Of a stretch of 64,000 bases of DNA, positions 43,934-51,576 are shown piece after piece. The DNA is taken from contig NZ_JAVHZV010000029.1 of the NCBI RefSeq assembly GCF_031119625.1, positions 62,001-126,000 on the forward strand. Reading direction: 5' to 3'. Made by a program: the position numbers and the translations under genes. Position 1 is the stretch's first letter; each line of letters opens with the position of its first letter. The notes below the pieces were generated by a model. The model saw only the letters and a program-made list of their open reading frames with translations, made no database searches and was not told where the DNA came from. The stretch is from Pseudomonas sp. G34 (lineage in GTDB: Bacteria > Pseudomonadota > Gammaproteobacteria > Pseudomonadales > Pseudomonadaceae).

Positions 43934-45393
43934 CTTTTGCCCCCCGTCGAACCCTTTGTCTGCTGGCGCTCAGCGTTGCCCTGGCCGGCTGCGCCATCGG
44001 GCCGGATTACCAGCGCCCGGAGATCAGCACGCCGGCCGCCTTCAAACAGGCCGAAGGCTGGAAGGCCGCGGTGCCGGCCGATGCCCTGGCGCGTGGCGCC
44101 TGGTGGGAGCTGTACGCTGACGGCGAACTGAATGGGCTGGTCGGTCGCCTCAACGTTTCCAACCAGAACCTGGCCGCTTCCGAAGCCCAGTACCGCCAGG
44201 CCCGGGCCTTGCTGCGCAGCGGCCGTGCCGCCTTCTTCCCGACCCTGTCGACCAGCGCCGGTATGACTCGGGCCGGGCAGGGTGGTGGCGACAGTACGCT
44301 ACGCACCGCCGACGGCATCGCCATCGGCGGCGGCAACTCGTCGAGCATCAGCAAGAACTACGACCTGAGCCTCAACGCCAGCTGGGAGCTGGACGTGTGG
44401 GGCAAGCTGCGCCGCGGCCTGGAGTCCAACCGCGCGGCCTTCGAAGCCAGCGCCGCCGACCTGGCCGCGGTGCGCCTGAGCCTGCAGTCCGAACTGGTGC
44501 AGAGCTACCTGCAATTGCGCGTGCTGGACGAGCAGCAACGCCTGCTCGACGCCACCGTGGCGGCCTACCAGCGTTCGCTGCGCCTGACCGAGAACCAATA
44601 CCGCGCCGGCATCGTGCCGCGCTCCGACGTTGCCCAGGCGCTGACCCAGCTGCGCAGCACCGAAGCCCAGGCCATCGACCTGCAGTGGCAACGCGCGCAG
44701 CTCGAACATGCCATTGCCGTATTGATCGGCGTGCCGCCGAGTGAAGTCAGTATCGCCCGCCGCGAAAGCCTGCCGACACTGCCCGAGGTGCCGGCCAGCG
44801 TGCCATCCGAGCTGCTGGAGCGGCGCCCCGACGTGGCCGCTGCCGAGCGCCGGGTGATTGCCGCCAACGCCGAGATCGGTGTGGCCAAGGCCGCCTGGTT
44901 TCCTGACCTGACCCTGTCCGCCACGGGCGGCTACCGCGGCAGCAGTTTCGCCGACTGGATCAATTTGCCGAACCGCTTCTGGTCGGTGGGCCCGCAGCTG
45001 GCCCTGACCCTGTTCGATGGCGGCCGGCGCAGCGCCGAGAACGAGCGGGTCGAAGCGGCCTACGACCAGACCGTGGCCGAGTACCGCCAGGCGGTGCTGG
45101 ACAGCTTCCGCGAGGTCGAGGATTACCTGGTGCAGCAGCGCGTACTGGGCCGCGAGGCCGAGGTGCAGGCCCAGGCGCTGGAGGCGGCCCGCGAGTCGCT
45201 GCGTTTGATCGACAACCAGTACCGCGCCGGCACCGTGGACTACAACAGCGTGGTCAACGTGCAGGCCACCGCCCTGAGCAACGAGCGCAACGCCCTGACG
45301 CTACTGGGCAGCCGCCTGACCGCCAGCGTGCAGCTGATCGCCGCTCTGGGCGGTGGCTGGGATGTGCAGCAGCTCGAAGAAGGCGAGGATTAA
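43930..45393 (+). CDS. opmB: OpmB, outer-membrane efflux channel lipoprotein
   Basis: A 487-aa TolC/OprM-family channel. It begins MTFAPRRTLCLLALSVALAG with a lipobox LAGC at Cys21, and has the two repeated efflux domains with coiled coils (for example NQNLAASEAQYRQARALLRS and SLRLIDNQYRAGTVDYNSVV). It forms the outer-membrane duct for MuxABC. The true start is the ATG at 43930, overlapping the muxC stop; the same frame stays open upstream only as antisense-like shadow within muxC. It ends 9 bp before an inverted repeat. Confidence 0.94.
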   Translation: MTFAPRRTLCLLALSVALAGCAIGPDYQRPEISTPAAFKQAEGWKAAVPADALARGAWWELYADGELNGLVGRLNVSNQNLAASEAQYRQARALLRSGRAAFFPTLSTSAGMTRAGQGGGDSTLRTADGIAIGGGNSSSISKNYDLSLNASWELDVWGKLRRGLESNRAAFEASAADLAAVRLSLQSELVQSYLQLRVLDEQQRLLDATVAAYQRSLRLTENQYRAGIVPRSDVAQALTQLRSTEAQAIDLQWQRAQLEHAIAVLIGVPPSEVSIARRESLPTLPEVPASVPSELLERRPDVAAAERRVIAANAEIGVAKAAWFPDLTLSATGGYRGSSFADWINLPNRFWSVGPQLALTLFDGGRRSAENERVEAAYDQTVAEYRQAVLDSFREVEDYLVQQRVLGREAEVQAQALEAARESLRLIDNQYRAGTVDYNSVVNVQATALSNERNALTLLGSRLTASVQLIAALGGGWDVQQLEEGED

Positions 45394-45402
45394 CCACCAT
45401 TC

Positions 45403-45487
45403 GTAGCCCGGGTCGAGCGCAGCGACACCCGGGATCTTCATGGCGCGCCAACAATCCCGGGTTACGCCTGCGGCTAACCCGGGCTAC
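45403..45487. repeat. GTAGCCCGGGT inverted-repeat element
   Basis: GTAGCCCGGGT (45403-45413) and ACCCGGGCTAC (45477-45487) are perfect 11-bp inverted repeats. Between them lie further copies of the CCCGGG core (for example AATCCCGGGTTACGCC). It occupies the gap between the converging opmB and hydroquinone reductase genes and may end both transcripts. A shorter relative lies at 226-244 upstream of prpF. Confidence 0.65.
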
Positions 45488-45501
45488 AGGCCAGGTGCTG
45501 G

Positions 45502-46503
45502 TCAAGCCTGGCGGTACACGCCCTTGCCCGGCAGGCGCTCGCGATCGTGGGGCGCGTCGAAATCCAGCGCCGGCCCCTTGGGCACGATGCCGGTCGGGTT
45601 GATGGTCTGGTGGCTGGCGTAGTAGTGGTGCTGGATGTGCCACATGTCCACGGTTGCCGCCACGCCCGGCCACTGGTAGAGCTCACGCAGCCAGTTGTCG
45701 AGGTTCGGGTAGTCGGCGATGCGCCGCAGGTTGCACTTGAAGTGGCCGTGGTACACGGCATCGAAGCGCACCAGGGTGGTGAACAGCCGCCAGTCGGCCT
45801 CGGTCAGGTACTCGCCGGTCAGGTAGCGTGATTGCCCCAGGCGGGTTTCCAGTACCGTCAGCTCATCGAACAGTTCATCGAAGGCTTCTTCGTAGGCCGC
45901 CTGGGTGGTGGCGAAGCCGGCGCGGTAGACGCCGTTGTTGACGCTGGGGTAGATGTGCTCATTGAGCGCGTCGATTTCGGCGCGCAGGGGCTCGGGGTAG
46001 AAATCCAGATGATTGCCGGTCAGGCCATCGAACGCCGAGTTGAACATGCGGATGATCTCCGCCGACTCGTTGCTGACGATGCGTTGCTGCCTTTTGTCCC
46101 ACAGCAGCGGCACGGTGACACGGCCGGTGTACTCCGGGTCGTCCTGGGTGTAGCGCTGATGCAGAAAGGCAAAGCCGTCCAGGGCGTCGCCACTGGAGCC
46201 GTGTTCGGTGTCGAAGGTCCAGCCGTTCTCGCGCATCAGCCAGCTGACCACCGAGACGTCGATCAGCGGCTCGAGGCCCTTGAGCGTGCGCAGGATCAGG
46301 GTGCGGTGCGCCCAGGGGCAGGCCAGCGACACGTACAAGTGATAGCGCCCGGCTTCGGCGGCGAAGCCACCTTCGCCGGACGGCCCGGCCGAGCCGTCGG
46401 CGGTGATCCAGTTGCGCCGCTGGGCGTTCTCGCGCTTGAAGCGCCCGCCCGCGCCGGTGTCGTACCATTGGTCGTGCCATTGGCCTTCGATCAGCAAGCC
46501 CAT
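45502..46503 (-). CDS. Glutathionyl-hydroquinone reductase (YqjG/EcmB type)
   Basis: A 333-aa Xi-class glutathione transferase. The N-terminal thioredoxin-like domain carries the family motif CPWAHRTLI in VSLACPWAHRT with the catalytic Cys. The C-terminal helical domain has YPEPLRAEIDALNEHIYPSV and AVYHGHFKCNLRRIADYPNL. It reduces glutathionyl-hydroquinones, releasing the hydroquinone. It is transcribed alone, and a MITE-like element lies upstream (46529-46667). Confidence 0.92.
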   Translation of the reverse strand: MGLLIEGQWHDQWYDTGAGGRFKRENAQRRNWITADGSAGPSGEGGFAAEAGRYHLYVSLACPWAHRTLILRTLKGLEPLIDVSVVSWLMRENGWTFDTEHGSSGDALDGFAFLHQRYTQDDPEYTGRVTVPLLWDKRQQRIVSNESAEIIRMFNSAFDGLTGNHLDFYPEPLRAEIDALNEHIYPSVNNGVYRAGFATTQAAYEEAFDELFDELTVLETRLGQSRYLTGEYLTEADWRLFTTLVRFDAVYHGHFKCNLRRIADYPNLDNWLRELYQWPGVAATVDMWHIQHHYYASHQTINPTGIVPKGPALDFDAPHDRERLPGKGVYRQA

Positions 46504-46528
46504 ATTCGTTTACTCCCTTGTCATCTAG

Positions 46529-46667
46529 CAGGCTGTTGAAAAACTACCTGCGTTGCCACTGCGTCGTTAAAAACAGGCTCAAAATGCTCATTTACAGCAG
46601 TAAACTCCGCTTTTTCGCCTGTTTTCGCCTCGCATCGGCTGCCTCGGCTACGTTTTTCAACGGCCTG
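46529..46667. repeat. MITE-like inverted-repeat element, copy B
   Basis: About 139 bp with 16-bp terminal inverted repeats, CAGGCTGTTGAAAAAC (46529-46544) against 46652-46667, with one mismatch. Its reverse complement aligns along its whole length with copy A at 24438-24579, including GTAAATGAGCATTTTGAGCC. It fills most of the gap between the hydroquinone reductase gene and the 3' end of ybiB. Confidence 0.75.
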
Positions 46668-46722
46668 TTCATTGCCTGGAGTCTACCCAGTCAGCTATCG
46701 ACAAAAGACGTAAAAACCGGGT

Positions 46723-47718
46723 TCAGCGAATCGACTGGTTCGATATGTGTCGGGCTTGCCAGCGTACCTGCGCCTCGGCGAAGGCCGCCTCGCGCGGCAT
46801 GCCCAGCCCACGCAAGGCCAACGCCATGGTGGCGATGATCGCCAGTTGGCCATAGGCGTCTTCGGCATCACCACGCCAGACGGCCTGCAGCTGAGCCGGG
46901 TCGAGGCGTTCGGGTTTGACGTGGCGGCGCTCGGAAAGCATCGGCCAGTCTTCATCCCAGTTCTCGCCGTTCTCGGTGCCATACAGGTGGCTGAGGGCAT
47001 CCGGGTTGAGCTCGATCTCGCCGCCGTCACCCTTGACCACGATGGCGTGGTCGCCGAGCAGCTGGCTGGCCTCGCGGTGCACCGCCTGGTAGCCGGGATG
47101 GAAGATGCTCTGCAGGCCGCAGCGGGCCGCCAACGGATTGAGGATGCGCGCCAGGGAATGGATCGGCGAGCGCAGGCCCAGCACGTTGCGCAGGTCGATC
47201 ATGCGTTGCAGGGCCGGCATCCAGTCGCCCAGTGGCATAAAGGCCAGGTTGGCGGTGTCGAGCTTTTGCGAAACCTCATCCCAGCTGCGACACAGCGGGA
47301 TCTCCAGCTCGCCAAGCAACTGTTCGCTGTACAGGCGCCCGGCGGTGTGCGCGCCGCCGCCGTGCATGAAGATGCGCAGGCCGCTATTGGCCAGGGCCTT
47401 GGCGGCCAGCAGGAACCAGGGTAAATGGCGCTTCTTGCCGGCATAGGTCGGCCAGTCGAAATCGACCTGGATTGCCGGCGCCGCCAGGCGGGCACGCACC
47501 GCTTCGGTGAAACCGGCCATTTCCTCGGCGCTTTCTTCCTTGTGGCGCAGCAGCATCAGAAAGGCGCCGAGCTGGGCATCCTCGACCTGGCCATCGAGGA
47601 TCATGCCCATGGCATCACGGGCTTCTTCGCGGCTCAGGTTGCGCGCACCGCGCTTGCCCTTGCCGAGAATGCGCACGAAGGTGGCGAAAGGGTGTTCTGC
47701 TGGGGTGATCAGGTTCAT
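46723..47718 (-). CDS. ybiB: YbiB/TrpD2 family protein
   Basis: A 331-aa glycosyltransferase-family-3-like protein related to anthranilate phosphoribosyltransferase but in the YbiB (TrpD2) subgroup. That subgroup binds nucleic acid and does not take part in tryptophan synthesis. HGGGAHTAGRLYSEQLLGEL resembles the substrate loop of the fold. The ATG overlaps the tusE stop (ATGA), making it the last gene of the tus operon. That suggests a link to RNA or tRNA modification, which is inference only. Confidence 0.88.
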   Translation of the reverse strand: MNLITPAEHPFATFVRILGKGKRGARNLSREEARDAMGMILDGQVEDAQLGAFLMLLRHKEESAEEMAGFTEAVRARLAAPAIQVDFDWPTYAGKKRHLPWFLLAAKALANSGLRIFMHGGGAHTAGRLYSEQLLGELEIPLCRSWDEVSQKLDTANLAFMPLGDWMPALQRMIDLRNVLGLRSPIHSLARILNPLAARCGLQSIFHPGYQAVHREASQLLGDHAIVVKGDGGEIELNPDALSHLYGTENGENWDEDWPMLSERRHVKPERLDPAQLQAVWRGDAEDAYGQLAIIATMALALRGLGMPREAAFAEAQVRWQARHISNQSIR

Positions 47719-48050
47719 AGGCAGTTCGTGGGCTTGGGCAGGCCCGCCAGCTTGGCGGCGAGTTTGGCGGGAGTGCCGTTGAACAGGCGATTGAGGTGCA
47801 GGCTGTTGCCCTTGTCCGGCCCCAGCTTGAGGGCGACGTACTTGATCAGCGGGCGATTGGCCGGCGACAGCTGGAATTCGTCGTAGAAGGCGCGCAACAG
47901 CATGAGCACTTCCCAGTGCTCGTCGCTCAATTGCAGGGATTCGCGTTCGGCCAGGGCCGTGGCCACTTCGGTGGACCAGGCCTGCAAGTCGAGCAGGTAG
48001 CCGTCCTTGTCCAGCTCGAGTGTGCGCCCGTTGATGATCAGATTGTTCAT
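47715..48050 (-). CDS. tusE: TusE, sulfur relay protein (DsrC family)
   Basis: A 111-aa DsrC/TusE protein starting MNNLIINGRTLELDKDGYLL. Its C-terminus ends NCL with the conserved penultimate Cys110. It accepts persulfide sulfur from TusD in the TusBCD complex and passes it to MnmA for 2-thiouridine formation in tRNA. It overlaps tusB and ybiB by 4 nt each. Confidence 0.95.
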   Translation of the reverse strand: MNNLIINGRTLELDKDGYLLDLQAWSTEVATALAERESLQLSDEHWEVLMLLRAFYDEFQLSPANRPLIKYVALKLGPDKGNSLHLNRLFNGTPAKLAAKLAGLPKPTNCL

Positions 48051-48343
48051 AACCAGGTGTTCACCTTGGCGAACGCGCAGGCGAGGGCGACGAACCTCGG
48101 GTAGTCGATCTGCTCGATGGCTGCGGCAGGTTTGAGGCCGCGGGCCTGAACGTCTTCGTCAAGGGCATACAGCGAGACGCCTTGCAGCGCTGCCAGGGCT
48201 TCTGCGTGGCTGTTGCCAGGCGCAGTGGCGTAGGTGGCGTCGCCGCACAGCAGCAGGCCGTCGCCGCTGCCGAGCAGGCGCAGGCAACTGTTCAACCGGT
48301 CATCGCTGAACGGCGAACTGGAGAGTACGTGCAGGGTTTTCAT
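48047..48343 (-). CDS. tusB: TusB, sulfur relay subunit (DsrH family)
   Basis: A 98-aa DsrH-like subunit of the TusBCD hexamer (MKTLHVLSSSPFSDDRLNSC). It supports sulfur relay to tRNA wobble uridine. Start is the ATG at 48343, overlapping the tusC TGA by one base (TGATG). A GTG at 48346 is an alternative that would add one residue. DsrH proteins lack the active Cys of DsrE, and none is obviously conserved here. Confidence 0.88.
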   Translation of the reverse strand: MKTLHVLSSSPFSDDRLNSCLRLLGSGDGLLLCGDATYATAPGNSHAEALAALQGVSLYALDEDVQARGLKPAAAIEQIDYPRFVALACAFAKVNTWL

Positions 48344-48696
48344 CACAGGGTGATCACCTGGTCGTAACGGTCGATAAGGGCACGCAGTGCGTCGCCATCC
48401 AGGCGCTCGACCTCCAGCGCGGTTTCGCTTACACCGCGCAGCGCCAGGCTGTGGGCGCAGGCATACAGGGACTCAACGCCGAACATCGGCAGCGCCTGCA
48501 GGTTGGCGGTCAGGTCCTTCTGCTGCACGGCCTGGGGCGCTTGCCCGACCGCCAGCTGCAACACGCCGTCATCGAGAAACAGCATGCCGACAGGCAGGTC
48601 GAAGGCGCCGCCGGCCAAGGCGATATCCAGCGCCTCACGGGCACCCGGGCCGGCCCACGGCGCCTGGCGGCTGATGATCAGCAGCGAATGGCTCAT
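48343..48696 (-). CDS. tusC: TusC, sulfur relay subunit (DsrF family)
   Basis: A 117-aa DsrF-like subunit of TusBCD, starting MSHSLLIISRQAPWAGPGAR. LFLDDGVLQLAVGQAP is a family segment. The ATG at 48696 has GGAGG about 10 nt upstream and follows the tusD stop by one base (TGAGATG). It forms the sulfur relay complex with TusD and TusB. Confidence 0.9.
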   Translation of the reverse strand: MSHSLLIISRQAPWAGPGAREALDIALAGGAFDLPVGMLFLDDGVLQLAVGQAPQAVQQKDLTANLQALPMFGVESLYACAHSLALRGVSETALEVERLDGDALRALIDRYDQVITL

Positions 48697-48697
48697 C

Positions 48698-49090
48698 TCA
48701 GTCGCCTCCAAAGCAGATCAGGCGGTCAGCCAGTTGCGCCGCCTCGTGCAACTGGCCCAGGCCGGACAGCACCCAGGGCGCCGGCAGGTTGGCCGCCTGG
48801 CGCTCGTAGCGGCGCGCCTCCTGTTCATCCAGCACACCACGCCGCAGGGCGGCAGCGATGCACACCACGCCGTCGAGCCCGTTGCTGGCGACGAACTCGC
48901 GCCACTGGCGCGCCAGGTCGGTTTCATCCTGGGGGCTGACGATGTTACCCGAGGCGCTGTGCACGCCGTCGGCGTAGAAGAACAGGCGCACGATCTCGTG
49001 GCCACCGTGCAGCGCCGCTTCGGCAAAGCGCAGGGCACGGCGCGAGGAGGGCGCCGAAGGCGGCGAAAACAGGGCAATGGCGAATTTCAT
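48698..49090 (-). CDS. tusD: TusD, sulfurtransferase subunit (DsrE family)
   Basis: A 130-aa DsrE-like protein (MKFAIALFSPPSAPSSRRAL) with the catalytic Cys77 in GVVCIAAALRRG, matching E. coli TusD Cys78. It takes sulfur from TusA and gives it to TusE. First gene of tusDCBE-ybiB, all on the minus strand with overlaps or 1-bp gaps. The start at 49090 is the family start; the frame is open to 49120 but non-conserved. Confidence 0.94.
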   Translation of the reverse strand: MKFAIALFSPPSAPSSRRALRFAEAALHGGHEIVRLFFYADGVHSASGNIVSPQDETDLARQWREFVASNGLDGVVCIAAALRRGVLDEQEARRYERQAANLPAPWVLSGLGQLHEAAQLADRLICFGGD

Positions 49091-49150
49091 GAACGGCCCG
49101 CGGTGGAAACAGGGCGCCATGATAAAGCCTGAACGCGGGGGACAGAAACG

Positions 49151-49180
49151 AAAAAGCCCATATCCGTGGATATGGGCTTT
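49151..49180 (-). terminator. gltA rho-independent terminator
   Basis: A 13-bp perfect stem, 49153-49165 with 49168-49180 (AAAGCCCATATCC / GGATATGGGCTTT), is followed on the minus strand by TTTTTCG. It lies 22 bp beyond the gltA stop and 61 bp upstream of the tusD start, so it separates the two genes. Confidence 0.88.
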
Positions 49181-49201
49181 GGCTGACGCAGTGCGAGCGG
49201 G

Positions 49202-50473
49202 TTAGCGCTTGATGTCGCGCTGGGTCGGGCCGGTGTACAGCTGGCGCGGACGGCCGATCTTGTACGGGCCGGAGAGCATTTCCTTCCAGTGCGAGATCCA
49301 GCCGACGGTGCGCGCCAGGGCGAAGATCACGGTGAACATGCTGGTCGGAATACCGATCGCCTTGAGGATGATGCCCGAGTAGAAGTCGACGTTCGGGTAC
49401 AGGTTGCGTTCCTTGAAGTACGGATCGTTACGGGCGATCTCGTCGAGCTTCATCGCCAGTTCCAGCTGCGGGTCATTGATGCCCAGCTCGGCCAGTACTT
49501 CGTCGCAGGTCTGCTTCATGACCTGGGCGCGTGGGTCGAAGTTCTTGTAGACGCGGTGACCGAAGCCCATGAGCTTGAACGGGTCGTCCTTGTCCTTGGC
49601 CTTGGCGATGAACTTGTCGATGTTCGACACGTCACCGATCTCGTCCAGCATGGCCAGGACGGCTTCGTTGGCACCACCGTGGGCCGGGCCCCAGAGCGCG
49701 GCGATACCGGCGGCGATACAGGCGAACGGGTTGGCACCCGAAGAGCCGGCCAGGCGCACGGTCGAGGTGGAAGCGTTCTGCTCGTGGTCGGCGTGCAGGA
49801 TGAAGATGCGATCCATGGCCTTGGCCAGCACCGGGCTGATCGGCTTGGTCTCGCACGGGGTGTTGAACATCATGTGCAGGAAGTTTTCCGCGTAGTTCAG
49901 GTCGTTACGCGGGTACATCATCGGCTCGCCCTTGGAGTACTTGTACACCATGGCAGCGATGGTCGGCATCTTGGCGACCAGGCGCATCGCGGAAATGTCG
50001 CGGTGCTGCGGGTTCTTGATGTCCAGGGAGTCGTGGTAGAAAGCGGAGAGGGCGCCGACCACGCCACACATGATGGCCATCGGGTGGGCATCACGACGGA
50101 AGCCGTTGAAGAAGGTCTTCAGTTGTTCGTGAACCATGGTGTGGTTCTTGATGGTGCTGACGAACTGGGCCTTCTGCTCTTCATTCGGCAGTTCGCCGTT
50201 GAGCAGCAGGTAGCAGGTTTCCAGGTAGTCGGCTTTCTCGGCCAATTGCTCGATGGGGTAGCCGCGGTGCAGCAGTACGCCCTTGTCACCATCAATGTAG
50301 GTGATCTTCGACTCGCATGAGGCGGTCGACATGAAGCCGGGGTCGAAGGTGAAGTTGCCCGTGGCAGTCAGGCTCCGCACGTCGATCACATCTGGGCCAA
50401 CGGTGCCGGATAAAACGGGCAGCTCGACGGGGGCTGCGCCCTCGATGATCAACTGCGCTTTTTTGTCAGCCAT
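49202..50473 (-). CDS. gltA: Citrate synthase (type II)
   Basis: A 423-aa hexameric-type citrate synthase. It condenses acetyl-CoA with oxaloacetate. The catalytic residues are visible: His265 (GPAHGGANE), His306 (GFGHRVYKN) and Asp363 (YPNVDFYSG). The N-terminal domain is typical of NADH-inhibited Gram-negative enzymes. The start at 50473 (MADKKAQLII) has AGGAGG 8 nt upstream. It is divergent from the sdh-suc operon, with its own promoter at 50533-50560 and terminator at 49151-49180. Confidence 0.97.
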   Translation of the reverse strand: MADKKAQLIIEGAAPVELPVLSGTVGPDVIDVRSLTATGNFTFDPGFMSTASCESKITYIDGDKGVLLHRGYPIEQLAEKADYLETCYLLLNGELPNEEQKAQFVSTIKNHTMVHEQLKTFFNGFRRDAHPMAIMCGVVGALSAFYHDSLDIKNPQHRDISAMRLVAKMPTIAAMVYKYSKGEPMMYPRNDLNYAENFLHMMFNTPCETKPISPVLAKAMDRIFILHADHEQNASTSTVRLAGSSGANPFACIAAGIAALWGPAHGGANEAVLAMLDEIGDVSNIDKFIAKAKDKDDPFKLMGFGHRVYKNFDPRAQVMKQTCDEVLAELGINDPQLELAMKLDEIARNDPYFKERNLYPNVDFYSGIILKAIGIPTSMFTVIFALARTVGWISHWKEMLSGPYKIGRPRQLYTGPTQRDIKR

Positions 50474-50532
50474 GTGTGGCCTCCTAGTTATGCTTGGAAT
50501 CATCAGTCGGCCCCCCACGCAGGGCCCGCATC

Positions 50533-50560
50533 ACTATAGTGTTATGAATCTGAAAGTCAA
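50533..50560 (-). promoter_or_regulatory. gltA sigma-70 promoter
   Basis: On the minus strand TTGACT (50560-50555) and TATAGT (50538-50533) are separated by 16 bp. Both are close to consensus. The predicted leader is about 53 nt. Confidence 0.75.
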
Positions 50561-50656
50561 TTTGCGAAAACCCAGGCAATAGAAGGGTTTGAGTGCCTTG
50601 CCTGCGACAAAAGGGCGCGCCCTATTACGCCATTTCCAGGCTTGGCGCAATCGCTA

Positions 50657-50693
50657 TTAGGTCGAGGTATCCGCGTTGTCATTAGCGACCTAA
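50657..50693. promoter_or_regulatory. Inverted repeat overlapping the sdhC promoter
   Basis: TTAGGTCG (50657-50664) and CGACCTAA (50686-50693) are perfect 8-bp inverted repeats spaced 21 bp. The right half lies in the spacer of the sdhC promoter. It could be a repressor site for the sdh-suc operon or a coincidental hairpin; no known consensus is recognised. Confidence 0.35.
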
Positions 50694-50704
50694 CTGTCTA
50701 TACT
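50676..50704 (+). promoter_or_regulatory. sdhC sigma-70 promoter
   Basis: TTGTCA (50676-50681) and TATACT (50699-50704) are separated by 17 bp. It would give an about 125-nt leader before sdhC. The rest of the 363-bp gltA-sdhC gap holds no ORF. Confidence 0.72.
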
Positions 50705-50836
50705 CTGCGCCCGACTGCCAAGGGCCTTGAGCCCGGTTTCTGGTGGTTGTCACTCCTTGGGTGATGGGTACCTGACCAGTGCGCTTCCCGACAACTCAGC
50801 CCTGATAGCTGGGGCTCTCAGTGTGATAATAAAGCC

Positions 50837-51211
50837 GTGAATAGCCAACGACCTGTAAACTTAGACCTTCGGACGATAAAACTCCCAGTCACTGCTTACA
50901 CGTCCATTCTTCACCGTATATCTGGCGTGATCCTTTTCCTCGGCATTGCCGTGCTGCTGTTCGGGCTCGACAAGTCGCTGTCATCGGAAGAGGGCTTTGC
51001 GCAGGTGAAAGAATGCTTGACCAGCCCGCTGGCCAAGTTCGTGATCTGGGGACTGCTGTCCGCTCTGCTGTACCACCTGGTGGCCGGTGTGCGCCACTTG
51101 ATCATGGATGCTGGAGTCGGTGAGACGCTGGAAGGCGGCAAGCTGGGTTCCAAAATCGTACTCGTCGTTTCGGCGATCGTGATTGTGCTGCTGGGGGTGT
51201 GGATATGGTAA
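50837..51211 (+). CDS. sdhC: Succinate dehydrogenase cytochrome b556 subunit
   Basis: A 124-aa membrane anchor of complex II with three helices. Ser23 and Arg27 (SILHRISG) line the quinone site. His80 (LLYHLVAGVRHLIMD) is the likely haem b ligand. The start is GTG at 50837 (MNSQRPVNLDLRTIKLPVTA), which gives the family N-terminus; no ATG is available. First gene of a nine-gene operon. sdhD overlaps its 3' end by 7 nt. Confidence 0.95.
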   Translation: MNSQRPVNLDLRTIKLPVTAYTSILHRISGVILFLGIAVLLFGLDKSLSSEEGFAQVKECLTSPLAKFVIWGLLSALLYHLVAGVRHLIMDAGVGETLEGGKLGSKIVLVVSAIVIVLLGVWIW

Positions 51212-51573
51212 CTAATGTCACGAATTTCTCGCGTTCGGGTCTCTATGACTGGATGGCTCAACGCGTTTCTGCGGTCGTGCTCGCGGCTTATGTCCTGTTC
51301 CTGCTGGGCTACATCGTCCTGAATCCAGGCATGGGCTACGCGCAGTGGCATGGTCTGTTCTCCAATAATGCAATGCGCATCTTCAGCCTGTTGACCCTCG
51401 TAGCGCTCGGCGTTCACGCCTGGGTCGGCATGTGGACGATTTCCACCGACTACCTGACGCCGACCGCGCTGGGCAAGTGGGCCACCGTTGTGCGTTTTCT
51501 GTTCCAGGCCACGTGTGGCATCGCCATGTTCGTGTTCTTCGTCTGGGGCGTGCAGATTCTTTGGGGTTTCTGA
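51205..51573 (+). CDS. sdhD: Succinate dehydrogenase membrane anchor subunit
   Basis: A 122-aa three-helix anchor (MVTNVTNFSRSGLYDWMAQR). HAWVGMWTISTDYL contains the haem His and the Asp-Tyr pair of the ubiquinone site. The ATG at 51205 lies within the last codons of sdhC, so translation is coupled. It anchors SdhAB with SdhC. Confidence 0.95.
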   Translation: MVTNVTNFSRSGLYDWMAQRVSAVVLAAYVLFLLGYIVLNPGMGYAQWHGLFSNNAMRIFSLLTLVALGVHAWVGMWTISTDYLTPTALGKWATVVRFLFQATCGIAMFVFFVWGVQILWGF

Positions 51574-51576
51574 TTC

